Shown in pieces: positions 18,433-26,612 of a stretch of 64,000 nucleotides of DNA. Origin of the DNA: Dolomitihabitans soli (lineage in GTDB: Bacteria > Actinomycetota > Actinomycetes > Streptosporangiales > Streptosporangiaceae); NCBI RefSeq assembly GCF_022213955.1, contig NZ_JAKNTW010000006.1, forward strand, positions 248,001 through 312,000, written 5' to 3'. The notes beneath the pieces were generated by a model. That model saw nothing but the letters and a program-made list of their open reading frames with translations. It was not told the origin of the DNA and searched no databases. Both the position numbers and the translations under genes were made by a program. Numbering within the stretch: position 1 is the stretch's first letter; every line of letters begins with the position of its first letter.

Positions 18433-19496
18433 GTCCGTGTCTCCCTGCGTGCGCGGATGAGCAGATAGATGAGGTACGGCGCGCCGAGGACGGCGGTGAC
18501 GACGCCCACCGGCAGTTCGATGGGGGCGAAGAGGGTCCTGGCGAGGAGGTCGGCGGCGGTGGTGAGGACGCCGCCGACGATCGCGGACACGACCAGCGGC
18601 GGCTGGGCCACCCCGGCGAGCCGTAGGGCGATCTGCGGCGCGGCCAGGGCGACGAACGCGATGGGCCCCGCCGAGGCGGTGGCGACCGCGGCCAGCAGCA
18701 CCGCCGCGAGGATCATCAGACCCCTCGACAGGTTCATCCGGACGCCGAGCCCGGTGACCGTCTCGTCACCGAACCGCAGCGCGCCGAGCGAACGGGTGCC
18801 GAACAGGGCCGCCGGTACCAGTACGGCCAGCGCCAGCGCCACCGGCGTGACGTGTTCCCAGCCGCGCCCGTGGAGGGAGCCGCTGATCCAGGTCATCGCC
18901 CGGGTGCTGTCGTTGACGTCGCCGACGGTCAGCAGCCAGTACTTCACGTTGGTGAACACCGCGGACACGCCGATCCCGACGAGCACGAGCCGGTAGCCGT
19001 CGAGCCCGCCGCGCCAGGAGAGGACGTAGACGATCAGGGCGCCGAGCAGCCCGCCCACCAGGGCCGTCGCCGGGATGCCGAGGCCGGCCAGGGCCCCGCT
19101 CGCGCCGCCGTACATGCTGCCGGTCGCGACCATGAGCGCGACCACGGTCACGCTCGCGCCGGTGGTGACGCCGAGGATGTCGGGGCTGGCCAGCGGGTTG
19201 CGCGCGATGGCCTGGGTGATGGCGCCGGCCAGGCCGAGCGCGGTGCCGACCAGGGCCCCGGTCAGCGCGCGCGGCAGCCGCAGCTCCATGACGACGAAGT
19301 GGTCGGGACCGTCGCCGACGATCGCCGCCAGGACGTCGCCCAGGCCCATCGCGATGTCGCCGATCCGCATGTTCAGCGCCATCAGCAGGACCAGGGCCGC
19401 CAGGCCGAGCAGTGCGACCAGGAGACCGCGGGGACGCAGCCGCCAGGAGGCGGCGCCGATCCGGAGCGGGCGGTCGTGGGTCCTGGTGAGCGTCAC
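18429..19496 (-). CDS. Iron-siderophore ABC importer, permease subunit (FecCD family), second
   Basis: A 355-residue FecCD/BtuC-type permease with about ten membrane segments. Family features include the [18 protein letters not shown] stretch after the second or third helix and [19 protein letters not shown] near the C-terminus. The GTG start overlaps the preceding permease stop (GTGA), and the end overlaps the ATPase start. It forms a heterodimeric channel with the product of 19493-20539. The substrate siderophore cannot be told from sequence. Confidence 0.92.
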   Translation of the reverse strand: MTLTRTHDRPLRIGAASWRLRPRGLLVALLGLAALVLLMALNMRIGDIAMGLGDVLAAIVGDGPDHFVVMELRLPRALTGALVGTALGLAGAITQAIARNPLASPDILGVTTGASVTVVALMVATGSMYGGASGALAGLGIPATALVGGLLGALIVYVLSWRGGLDGYRLVLVGIGVSAVFTNVKYWLLTVGDVNDSTRAMTWISGSLHGRGWEHVTPVALALAVLVPAALFGTRSLGALRFGDETVTGLGVRMNLSRGLMILAAVLLAAVATASAGPIAFVALAAPQIALRLAGVAQPPLVVSAIVGGVLTTAADLLARTLFAPIELPVGVVTAVLGAPYLIYLLIRARRETRT

Positions 19497-20539
19497 AGCC
19501 GGACCGGCTTCCTGCGGCGGACCAGGGCCACGAAGAACGGCGCGCCGATGAGCGCGAGCACCACACCGACCTCCAGCTCGCCGGGCCGGGCCACGATCCG
19601 GCCGATCACGTCGCCGAAGAGCAGCAGGGCCGCTCCCAGCAACCCTGAGTACGGCAGCAGCCAGCGGTGGTCGGGGCCGGACAGCGGGCGGGCCAGATGG
19701 GGGACCACCAGGCCGATGAAGGCGACGGCCCCGCAGGCCGCGACCGAGGCGCCGGTGAGCAGGGTGATCGCGGTGACGCCGATGGTGCGGGTGAGCGCGA
19801 TGTTCTGGCCGAGCGCGCGGGCGACGTCCTCGCCCAGCGAGAGAGCGTTCAGGCCGGGCGCGTTGATCAGCGCGAGCAGCAGCCCGGCGGCGATGAACGG
19901 CAGGACCTGCCAGATCACCGCCGAGCCCCTGACCGCGATCGAGCCCGCCTGCCAGAAGCGGAACACGTCCATGGCCTGCTCGTCGAGGAGGACGATCGCC
20001 GAGGTCAGCGCGTAGAGGAAGGCGCTGACGGCGGCGCCGGCCAGGGCCAGGGTGACCGGGGTGGGCCCGCCCCGGCCGCCCACCATGCCGAGGGCGAACA
20101 CGCCCACGCTCGCGACCAGCGCCCCCGCCAGGCCGAACCAGATGTAGACGTACAGGCTGGAGACGCCGAACACGATGATGCTGAGCACCATGGCGAAGGC
20201 GGCGCCCTGGGTGACGCCGAGCAGGCCCGGGTCGGCGAGCGGATTGCGGGTGTGGCCCTGCATGAGGGCGCCGGACACCCCGAGCGCGATCCCGGCCAGC
20301 AGGCCGATCGCGGTCCTCGGGATGCGCAGCGAGAGGATGACGATGTCGTTCTCGGTGCCGGTGGGCCCGGTGAGCGCGTGCCAGGTGTCCGTGAGGGGCA
20401 CCGACTTGGCGCCGATCGTGACACTGAGCAGCATGGCGACGGCGAGGGCGACGAACAGCCCGGCCAGGATCAGCAACCGGTGGTGCCTGATCGCGTGGAG
20501 TCGCTCGGGTGGCGCCGTGACTGAGGCGGTGGTGCTCAC
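19493..20539 (-). CDS. Iron-siderophore ABC importer, permease subunit (FecCD family), first
   Basis: A 348-residue FecCD-type permease and the first gene of the permease-permease-ATPase operon. The GTG start at 20539 follows GGGGAGATCG. Visible family motifs are TRNPLADPGLLGVTQGA and AVAFIGLVVPHLARPLSGPDHR. It is transcribed divergently from the substrate-binding lipoprotein gene across a 100-base intergenic region with two iron boxes. Confidence 0.92.
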   Translation of the reverse strand: MSTTASVTAPPERLHAIRHHRLLILAGLFVALAVAMLLSVTIGAKSVPLTDTWHALTGPTGTENDIVILSLRIPRTAIGLLAGIALGVSGALMQGHTRNPLADPGLLGVTQGAAFAMVLSIIVFGVSSLYVYIWFGLAGALVASVGVFALGMVGGRGGPTPVTLALAGAAVSAFLYALTSAIVLLDEQAMDVFRFWQAGSIAVRGSAVIWQVLPFIAAGLLLALINAPGLNALSLGEDVARALGQNIALTRTIGVTAITLLTGASVAACGAVAFIGLVVPHLARPLSGPDHRWLLPYSGLLGAALLLFGDVIGRIVARPGELEVGVVLALIGAPFFVALVRRRKPVRL

Positions 20540-20584
20540 CCGATCTCCCCTCGTTCGTCGAGAACCCGAGTGAAGTATGCCAGG

Positions 20585-20623
20585 TTAGGTATCGCTAATC
20601 TAAATGAGCTTAGCCTTACCTTT
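20585..20623. promoter_or_regulatory. Two IdeR/DmdR-type iron boxes in the divergent siderophore promoter
   Basis: Box 1 is TTAGGTATCGCTAATCTAA (20585-20603) and box 2 is TGAGCTTAGCCTTACCTTT (20605-20623). Both resemble the 19-bp iron-box consensus (TTAGG core, CTAA end), with mismatches. They lie side by side between the permease operon and the binding-protein gene, so Fe-bound DtxR-family repressor would shut off both directions. Confidence 0.75.
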
Positions 20624-20641
20624 GCTTTGAGAGGATCACTG

Positions 20642-21643
20642 ATGAGAGCGTTGCGCGCACTGGCCGTGGGGGTGGCGGGAGCCGTACTGGCCGCAGGACT
20701 CGCCGCGTGCGGCGGGGCCTCGGAGACGGCGACCCCGGCTGACACCGCCTCCCCGGCGACCGGCGCGGCGTTCCCGCGAACGGTGAAGCACGTGATGGGC
20801 GAGACCACCATCCCCGCCCAGCCCAAGCGCGTCGTCGCCCTCGACCAGAGCTTCGTGGACGCCGTGCTCACCCTGGAGACCGACGTCGTCGGTTACACGA
20901 CGTATCGCGCCATCGACGAGAAGCTGCCCGACTATCTCGGCGCGTCCCTCCAGCAGCACGGCAAGGACGCCAAGCCCGTCGGCACGCTGGAGGCCCCCAG
21001 CCTGGAGCAGGTCCTGGCCCTCAAGCCCGACCTGATCGTCTCGGCGAAGGTCCGGCACGAGGCCCTCTACGACAAGCTCTCCCAGATCGCCCCCACCATC
21101 TTCAGCGAGACCACCGGCGCGATCTGGAAGGAGAACCTCCGGCTCGTCGGCCAGGCGCTCGGCAAGGAGGACCTCGCCGACACCAAGATCAAGGCGTATC
21201 AGGACCGGGCCGCGAAGATCGGTGAATCGATCAAGGCCAAGCAGGACGGCGAACTGCCGACCGTGTCCGTCGCCCGGTTCGCCGGCGAGCCCACGGTCCG
21301 GCTCTACGTGGAGAACTCCTACTCCGGGCTGGTGCTCAAGGACGTCGGGTTCACCCGGCCCGAGGCGCAGCCCAGCAGCGACGAGGAGATCGCGGTCAAC
21401 ATCAGCCAGGAGAACATCTCGCAACTGGACGCCGACCACATCTTCGTCGCCACGTATCCCGACCCCTCGGTGCCGGACACCAAGAAGAAGTTCGAGGGCA
21501 ACCCGCTCTGGGGCAAGCTCAAGGGCGAGAAGCACGAGGTGAACGACCTCACCTGGATGAGCGCGGTCGGCCTGCTCGGCGCCCACGCCATCCTCGACGA
21601 CCTCGCGACCACCTTCGAAGTGGACCCGATCAAGACCGGCTGA
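20642..21643 (+). CDS. Iron-siderophore substrate-binding lipoprotein
   Basis: A 333-residue periplasmic-type binding protein (FepB/FhuD family) anchored as a lipoprotein. The signal peptide MRALRALAVGVAGAVLAAGL ends in the lipobox LAAC. The mature protein has the two-lobe helical-backbone pattern: KRVVALDQSFVDAVLTL early, and LEAPSLEQVLALKPDLIV in the middle. The ATG at 20642 follows GAGGAT. An open frame 72 bases longer runs through the iron boxes and is not used. It partners the divergent permease/ATPase operon. Confidence 0.93.
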   Translation: MRALRALAVGVAGAVLAAGLAACGGASETATPADTASPATGAAFPRTVKHVMGETTIPAQPKRVVALDQSFVDAVLTLETDVVGYTTYRAIDEKLPDYLGASLQQHGKDAKPVGTLEAPSLEQVLALKPDLIVSAKVRHEALYDKLSQIAPTIFSETTGAIWKENLRLVGQALGKEDLADTKIKAYQDRAAKIGESIKAKQDGELPTVSVARFAGEPTVRLYVENSYSGLVLKDVGFTRPEAQPSSDEEIAVNISQENISQLDADHIFVATYPDPSVPDTKKKFEGNPLWGKLKGEKHEVNDLTWMSAVGLLGAHAILDDLATTFEVDPIKTG

Positions 21644-21660
21644 CCGGGCGGCGGTCGTTC

Positions 21661-21775
21661 GAAGAAGTACGGCAAGCCCCCTCGGCCCCGCCCGCCGTAG
21701 GCGGCCAGGGGTCCGTGGGCCGGTGGCACTCCAGCGCGCGTGGCTGAGCGCCGTCACCCCGCCCGTGGGCCGTGT
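21661..21775 (-). repeat. Dispersed intergenic repeat, copy in minus orientation
   Basis: Reverse-complement relative of the tandem units at 24119-24482. It shares AGAAGTACGGCA, GGTCCGTG and CACTCCAGCGC in the same order, with roughly three quarters of positions alike by eye. It lies between the siderophore-binding gene and the ABC-F gene. Confidence 0.6.
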
Positions 21776-21840
21776 CCGCTGGTTTCACGCTTGAACGGGC
21801 TCGTGTGTCGGAACGTTGGCCGTCGAGGCGGAGAGGACGC

Positions 21841-21897
21841 ACCTACATCAAGGCGACCGATCCGGACGGCCACGAGTTCATGGTCTCCAAGAAGTAG
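21841..21897 (+). pseudogene. Possible 3'-terminal gene remnant
   Basis: An 18-codon stretch ending in TAG reads TYIKATDPDGHEFMVSKK. It looks like the conserved end of a small protein but has no plausible start or upstream coding pattern. The parent family is not identified. It sits directly after the dispersed repeat copy. Confidence 0.3.
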
Positions 21898-21904
21898 GGC
21901 GGGG

Positions 21905-23851
21905 TCAGGCGGCCTGGAGTTCGGTCACCCGCCCCTCGTGGAGTGTCAGGTGCGAGCCGGTGAAACGGGAGCGCATCCGGCGGTCGTGGGTGACGACCAC
22001 CAGGGCGCCCTGGTAGGTCGTCAGGGCGGCCTCCAGTTCTTCGACGAGTGCGGGGGACAGGTGGTTGGTGGGCTCGTCGAGCAGCACGAGATCCACCGGC
22101 TCGGTCACCAGGCGGGCCAGCTCGATTCTGCGCCGCTGGCCGTAGGACAGTTCGCCGATCCGCAGCCGCAGGTCGGCGCGGCGGAACAAGCCGAGGGAGA
22201 GCAGCGTCCCGGCGTGCTCGGCGGCGTCTCCCGGTCGTCCCGCGGCGAACGCGTCCAGCACGGTCAGGCCGGGACGCCAGGGCGTCTCCTCCTGCCGCAG
22301 GTGCCCGACCCGGCCTGCCAGGCGTACCTGACCGGCGTCCGGCCGCAGCTCACCGGCCAGGACGCGGATGAGCGTGCTCTTGCCCGCGCCGTTGGGCCCG
22401 GTGACCAGCAACCGTTCCCCGGGACGGATGCGCAGGCCGGGCACGTCGAGACGGTCCCCGACCCGCACACCGGCCAGCTCGGCCAGCGGTGCCGCCGGTC
22501 CTGCGGCGGTCCTGGGCACGCGGTCCCCGATGGCGACAGAGGCGATCTTCGCGGCGTTCCCGATGGTGGAGACGGCTCGCGCGTGGTCTCCGGAGGCGGG
22601 GGTCGCCGGGGTCCTTGGGGCGGCGGTGTCTGTGTGTGGGGTGGCGGTGGGGGTCGCTGGGGTCGTTGAGGTGGCGGTGTCTGTGTGTGGGGTGGCGGTG
22701 GGGGTCGCTGGGGTCGTTGAGGTGGCGGTGTCTGTGTGTGGGGTGGCGGTGGTGTCCGCGGTCGTGAAGGGGGTGGGGGTGGTCGGTGCGGGGTCATCGG
22801 TGGTGAGGTTCGCCGGGTTTCCGGTGGCCGAGGTGATGGTCGCGGTGAAGCGCAGGGGGGTGGGCGGGGGTGCCACCGGGTTACCGGTCAGTTCCGCCAG
22901 GCGGCTCTTCGCGTTGCGGATCCGGCCCATCGCGCCGTGCCCCCGTGAGCGGGCCCGGAAGGCGGCAGAGCCGAAGATGGCCAGCGACGACTTCCTCGGG
23001 ATGGCGGCCAGCCGTACGGCGTTGGACTCCACGAGGGAGTGGTTGCGGGCCAGTTCGGTGCGCCAGTCCTCGTACTCCTGGAGCCGCCGGCGGCGGGCGG
23101 CGGCCTTGGCGGCGAGGTAGCCGTCGTAGCCGTCGCCGTATCTGGTGACGGCTCCGGCCTCGGTCTCCAGGATCGTCGCGGTGATGCGTTCGAGGAACAC
23201 GCGGTCGTGGGTGATGGCGATCACCGTGCCCCGGTGGCCGCGCAGGTGCTGCTCCAGCCAGCTCACGGCCTGGTCGTCCAGGTCGTTGGTCGGCTCGTCG
23301 AGCAGCAGCAGTTCGGGGGCGGAGGCGAGGGTGGCCGCCAGGGCCAGCCGGGAACGTTCGCCGCCGGACAGGGTGCCGAGCGGTCGCCGCCGGTCGAGAC
23401 CGGGCAGGCCGAGCCCGTGCAACGCGATGTCCACCCGGGCGTCGGCCTGGTAGCCGCCGCGCGCCTCGAAGCGGGCGATCAGGTCGCTGTACGCGTCGAA
23501 CGTCTCCTCGGTCAGGTCGGCCTCGGCCCGCCTCATCCGGGCCTCCAGGTCGCGCAGTTCGGCCAGCGCGAGATCGACGGCGTCGCCGACCGTGGCCCGA
23601 GGCGGCAGGTCCAGCGTCTGGGCCAGGTACCCGACGCCGCCGGGCGCCACCACGGTCACCTCCCCGGCGTCCGCGTCCTCCCGTCCAGCGATGATCTTGA
23701 GCAAGGTGGACTTGCCCGAGCCGTTGTCGCCGATGACGCCGATCCGTTCGCCGGGTTTGACGGTGAACGAGATCCGGTCGAGCACGACACGCTCGTCATA
23801 ACGTTTGGTGACCTCGCTGAGCGCGATCTGGGTTGGTTGTGGGGCACGCAT
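21905..23851 (-). CDS. ABC-F family ATPase, ribosome-protection type
   Basis: A 648-residue protein with two ABC domains and no membrane segments, the ABC-F layout. Domain 1 has Walker A GDNGSGKST, signature LSGGERSRLAL and [13 protein letters not shown]. Domain 2 has GPNGAGKST, the variant signature LSYGQRRRIELA and LVLLDEPTNHLSP. Such proteins bind the ribosomal E site; several in actinomycetes give macrolide, lincosamide or pleuromutilin resistance. The linker is expanded by Thr/Pro-rich 17-residue repeats. The ATG at 23851 follows GGGAGAGACCC. A possible leader peptide lies about 140 bases upstream. The antibiotic specificity is unknown. Confidence 0.87.
   Translation of the reverse strand: MRAPQPTQIALSEVTKRYDERVVLDRISFTVKPGERIGVIGDNGSGKSTLLKIIAGREDADAGEVTVVAPGGVGYLAQTLDLPPRATVGDAVDLALAELRDLEARMRRAEADLTEETFDAYSDLIARFEARGGYQADARVDIALHGLGLPGLDRRRPLGTLSGGERSRLALAATLASAPELLLLDEPTNDLDDQAVSWLEQHLRGHRGTVIAITHDRVFLERITATILETEAGAVTRYGDGYDGYLAAKAAARRRRLQEYEDWRTELARNHSLVESNAVRLAAIPRKSSLAIFGSAAFRARSRGHGAMGRIRNAKSRLAELTGNPVAPPPTPLRFTATITSATGNPANLTTDDPAPTTPTPFTTADTTATPHTDTATSTTPATPTATPHTDTATSTTPATPTATPHTDTAAPRTPATPASGDHARAVSTIGNAAKIASVAIGDRVPRTAAGPAAPLAELAGVRVGDRLDVPGLRIRPGERLLVTGPNGAGKSTLIRVLAGELRPDAGQVRLAGRVGHLRQEETPWRPGLTVLDAFAAGRPGDAAEHAGTLLSLGLFRRADLRLRIGELSYGQRRRIELARLVTEPVDLVLLDEPTNHLSPALVEELEAALTTYQGALVVVTHDRRMRSRFTGSHLTLHEGRVTELQAA
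22626..22760 (-). repeat. 51-bp coding minisatellite in the ABC-F interdomain linker
   Basis: About 2.6 copies of a 17-codon unit with starts spaced exactly 51 bp (22626, 22677, 22728). The encoded unit reads TATPHTDTATSTTPATP. It lies between the interdomain helices and the second ABC domain. Confidence 0.85.
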
Positions 23852-23992
23852 GGGTCTCTCCCGTTCCGGGGGTTGCAGGTGGTCCGCGCACATCGACGGC
23901 CCACTTGGACGGCGGACGGCGACGCGCGGTGCGGCGCGGACGGCGGAGCCAGGCTCTACGCGGTCACGCACACGGCGATCAGCGAAAATCGA

Positions 23993-24013
23993 TCACAGAA
24001 ACAGGAAACCCAT
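23993..24013 (-). CDS. Possible six-residue leader peptide MGFLFL upstream of the ABC-F gene
   Basis: ATG at 24013, six codons (Met-Gly-Phe-Leu-Phe-Leu) and TGA. A GGAGG lies immediately upstream, but only one base from the ATG, which is short for a ribosome-binding site. The stop is about 140 bases before the ABC-F start. Short hydrophobic leaders of this size control ribosome-protection ABC-F genes by drug-dependent stalling, for example the six-residue leader of msr(D). An attenuation role is inferred; a clear terminator/antiterminator pair could not be drawn. Confidence 0.4.
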   Translation of the reverse strand: MGFLFL

Positions 24014-24118
24014 GCCTCCGACGGTACGGCACGGCGGGCCGCTTGGCAAGACGATACGGCTCGTCTCGTTTGATTGAACAAACATGCGCTGGTCGGGCCA
24101 ACGATCTGTTCATACGGG

Positions 24119-24482
24119 GGGTTGAACCGAAGGGGATGGTCGGCGGGCGGGTCGTTGCGGCGCTCGGCCATGGGCGCTGGAGTGGCGTGGGTTCACGGAC
24201 CGCAGCCACCTGCGGTGGGGGGCGCCGGCTTGGCTTGCCGTACTTCTGCGGGTGCGAGAGGCCTGCCGTGCTTCTCAGGATGTGGGGAAGGCGCGGGGTG
24301 GGGTTGGACCGAAGGGGATGGTCGGCGGGCGGGTCGTTGCGGCGCTCGGCCATGGGCGCTGGAGTGGCGTGGGTTCACGGACCGCAGCCACCTGCGGCGG
24401 GGGGCGCCGGCTTGGCCTGCCGTACTTCTGCGGGTGTGAGAGGTCTGCCGTGCTTTTCAGGAGGCGAGGAAGGCGCGGAGGT
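24119..24482. repeat. 182-bp direct tandem duplication, two copies
   Basis: Unit A (24119-24300) and unit B (24301-24482) differ at about nine positions, counted by eye, with a constant 182-base offset. Unit B runs into the 3' end of the Cds1-like gene (stop at 24457), so unit A carries a degenerate copy of the last codons. The unit also contains the dispersed repeat seen at 21661 and 54255. No gene was found in this 605-base spacer (23852-24456) apart from the possible leader peptide. Confidence 0.9.
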
Positions 24483-25530
24483 TCGCGAGGTGGGGGTGGA
24501 TGTCGAGGCGCTGGTCGCGTAGCCAGGCGTCGTTGTCGTAGGTCCCGCGATACCGTTCCCCGCCGTCGCAGATGAGGGTGACCACACTGCCCTCCTCGCC
24601 GGCGGCGCGCATCTCGGCGAGGAGTTGGACCGCGGCGGCCACGTTGGTCCCGGTGGATCCGCCGACGTCGCGCCCGGTCACCTCCCGCACCCAGCGCATC
24701 GCGGCGATGGACAGGGCGTCCGGCACCTGGATCATGCGGTCGATCACCGAGGGCAGGAAGGAGGGTTCCACCCGGGGGCGGCCGATGCCTTCGATGCGTG
24801 AGCCGGGGGCGGTCACCGAGGCGTCGCCGGTCACCCAGGAGGGGTAGAAGGCGGAGCCTTCGGGGTCGACCACGGCCAGGCGGGTGGCGTAGCGGCGGTA
24901 GCGGATGTAGCGGCCGATGGTGGAGGAGGTGCCGCCGGTTCCGGCGCCGACGACGATCCAGGTGGGCTCGGGGTGGGGTTCCATGGCCAGCTGGTGGAAG
25001 ATGCTCTCGGCGATGTTGTTGTTGCCGCGCCAGTCCGTGGCCCGTTCGGCGTAGGTGAACTGGTCCATGAAGTGGCCGCCGGACTCGGTGGCGAGGCGGA
25101 TGGATTCGGCGTAGATCGTGCGGGGGTCGGTGACCAGGTGACACTTGCCGCCGTAGAACTCGATCAGGGAGATCTTCTCCGGCGAGGTCGACTCGGGCAT
25201 CACGGCGATGAACGGCAGGCCGATGAGGCGGGCGAAGTAGGCCTCGCTGACGGCGGTGGAGCCGCTGGACGCCTCGACGATGGTGGTGTTCGGGCCGATC
25301 CAGCCGTTGGCCAGGCCGTACAGGAAGAGAGATCGAGCGAGTCGGTGTTTCAGTGAACCGGTTGGGTGCACCGACTCGTCTTTGAGGTAGAGGTTTACAC
25401 CCCAGTGGGCGGGCAGCGGGAAGACGTGAAGGTGGGTGTCACAGCTGCGATGAGCATCGGCCTCCACCTGACGGATGGCTTCAGCCACCCAGTGGCGGGC
25501 TCTGACGTCGTGCCGATCCACTTGCTCCAT
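24457..25530 (-). CDS. PLP-dependent cysteine synthase-family enzyme, Cds1-like
   Basis: A 357-residue fold-type II PLP enzyme. The PLP lysine is in [15 protein letters not shown], the phosphate-binding glycines are in [16 protein letters not shown], and the substrate loop is [14 protein letters not shown]. The [13 protein letters not shown] form of the lysine motif matches mycobacterial Cds1 (L-cysteine desulfhydrase) better than CysK/CysM. The likely reaction is cysteine to pyruvate, ammonia and sulfide. The C-terminal end lies inside a tandem repeat. The next gene upstream is a SigR-like sigma factor on the opposite strand, which fits thiol metabolism, but no link is shown. Confidence 0.8.
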   Translation of the reverse strand: MEQVDRHDVRARHWVAEAIRQVEADAHRSCDTHLHVFPLPAHWGVNLYLKDESVHPTGSLKHRLARSLFLYGLANGWIGPNTTIVEASSGSTAVSEAYFARLIGLPFIAVMPESTSPEKISLIEFYGGKCHLVTDPRTIYAESIRLATESGGHFMDQFTYAERATDWRGNNNIAESIFHQLAMEPHPEPTWIVVGAGTGGTSSTIGRYIRYRRYATRLAVVDPEGSAFYPSWVTGDASVTAPGSRIEGIGRPRVEPSFLPSVIDRMIQVPDALSIAAMRWVREVTGRDVGGSTGTNVAAAVQLLAEMRAAGEEGSVVTLICDGGERYRGTYDNDAWLRDQRLDIHPHLANLRAFLAS

Positions 25531-25807
25531 GGGGTCTACGGTAGCTCTACCTGGGCATATGTGATGCTAGCCACAGTTTTCGGCCAATCGAGTAAAGAGT
25601 GTTACGATAATGAGACTTGTCCGACCAAAGGCGTGACGACGACCGCCACAGGCACGGCGAGTCACGAATCCCCTGACCAGGTGAAACCTCTTAACAGGGT
25701 CCTTATGGGGCCGATGTGATGATGTGTACGCCACCCTATGGATCAAAGGTTTGTCATGTGTGTGGCTGGACGGGGTATCGGGGGGAAGAACGCGAGGGGG
25801 GATTGAG

Positions 25808-26407
25808 ATGATCTCGATGACCGAGGAGCAGAGACAGGCGTGGTTCGAGAGCGATGTTGTGCCGGTGACGGCGCAGCTCTACGCATCGGCGATGCGTCTA
25901 ACCCGCAATTCGGCCGACGCCGAGGACCTCGTCCAGGAGACGGTGGCCAAGGCGTACACCTCGTACCACCAGTTCCGTGAGGGCACCAACCTCAAGGCGT
26001 GGCTGCACCGCATCCTGACGAACAACTTCATCAACGACTACCGCAAGAAACAGCGGTCGCCGAAGTTGTCGGCCGCCGAGGACATCGAGGACTGGCAGCT
26101 CGCCGCCGCCGAGTCGCACATGTCCACCGGGCTGAAGTCCGCGGAGACCGAGGCGCTGGAGCACCTGCCCGACAGCGTCGTGATGAACGCGTTGCGGTCC
26201 CTGCCCGGCGACTTCCGCGAGGCCGTCTACCTGGCCGACGTCGAGGGGTTCGCCTACAAGGAGATCGCTGAGCGGATGGGCACGCCGATCGGGACTGTCA
26301 TGTCCCGGTTGCACCGTGGCCGTCGGCAGCTCCGCGACATGCTCAAGGACTACGCCCACGAGGTAGGGGCGGTCCGCCTGCCCGGAGGACAGTTCCAGGC
26401 CGCCTGA
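25808..26407 (+). CDS. SigR/SigH-type ECF RNA polymerase sigma factor
   Basis: A 199-residue group-4 sigma factor. Region 2 contains [20 protein letters not shown] and [17 protein letters not shown], and region 4 contains [20 protein letters not shown]. The stretches [16 protein letters not shown] and [10 protein letters not shown] are near-identical to Streptomyces SigR, the thiol-stress sigma factor. The ATG at 25808 ([10 protein letters not shown]) follows a G-rich site; the ATG at 25817 is an alternative. The zinc anti-sigma gene rsrA, usually next, is absent: the downstream neighbour is convergent and unrelated. The last bases belong to an 84-bp repeat array. Confidence 0.88.
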   Translation: MISMTEEQRQAWFESDVVPVTAQLYASAMRLTRNSADAEDLVQETVAKAYTSYHQFREGTNLKAWLHRILTNNFINDYRKKQRSPKLSAAEDIEDWQLAAAESHMSTGLKSAETEALEHLPDSVVMNALRSLPGDFREAVYLADVEGFAYKEIAERMGTPIGTVMSRLHRGRRQLRDMLKDYAHEVGAVRLPGGQFQAA

Positions 26408-26612
26408 CCCGCAGGCCCCCGTCCGCGGCGCGCGTTTCCACCAGCAGGTCAGGTATGGCGCGCCGTCACGGCAGATACATGTGCAGCCTGACCCGCAGGC
26501 CTCCGTCCGCGGCGCGCGTTTCCACCAGCAGGTCAGGTGCGGCGCGCCGTCACGGCAGATACATGTGCAGCCTGACCCGCAGGCCCCCGTCCGCGGCGCG
26601 CGTCTCCACCAG
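26402..26612. repeat. 84-bp tandem repeat made from the 3' end of the MEDS/ATPase gene
   Basis: Units start at 26402, 26486 and 26570. The third is the true 3' end of the minus-strand gene 26550-27506; the two others are extra copies lying between the two convergent stops. Copies 1 and 2 differ at three positions. Each extra copy still encodes the final peptide RVRLHMYLP and a stop in the minus direction. The sigma-factor stop is inside copy 1. Confidence 0.92.

Noticed and set aside
25366-25719. A 117-codon plus-strand gene upstream of the sigma factor
   Set aside because: Its first half is antisense to the Cds1-like gene and the rest is promoter region without coding character.
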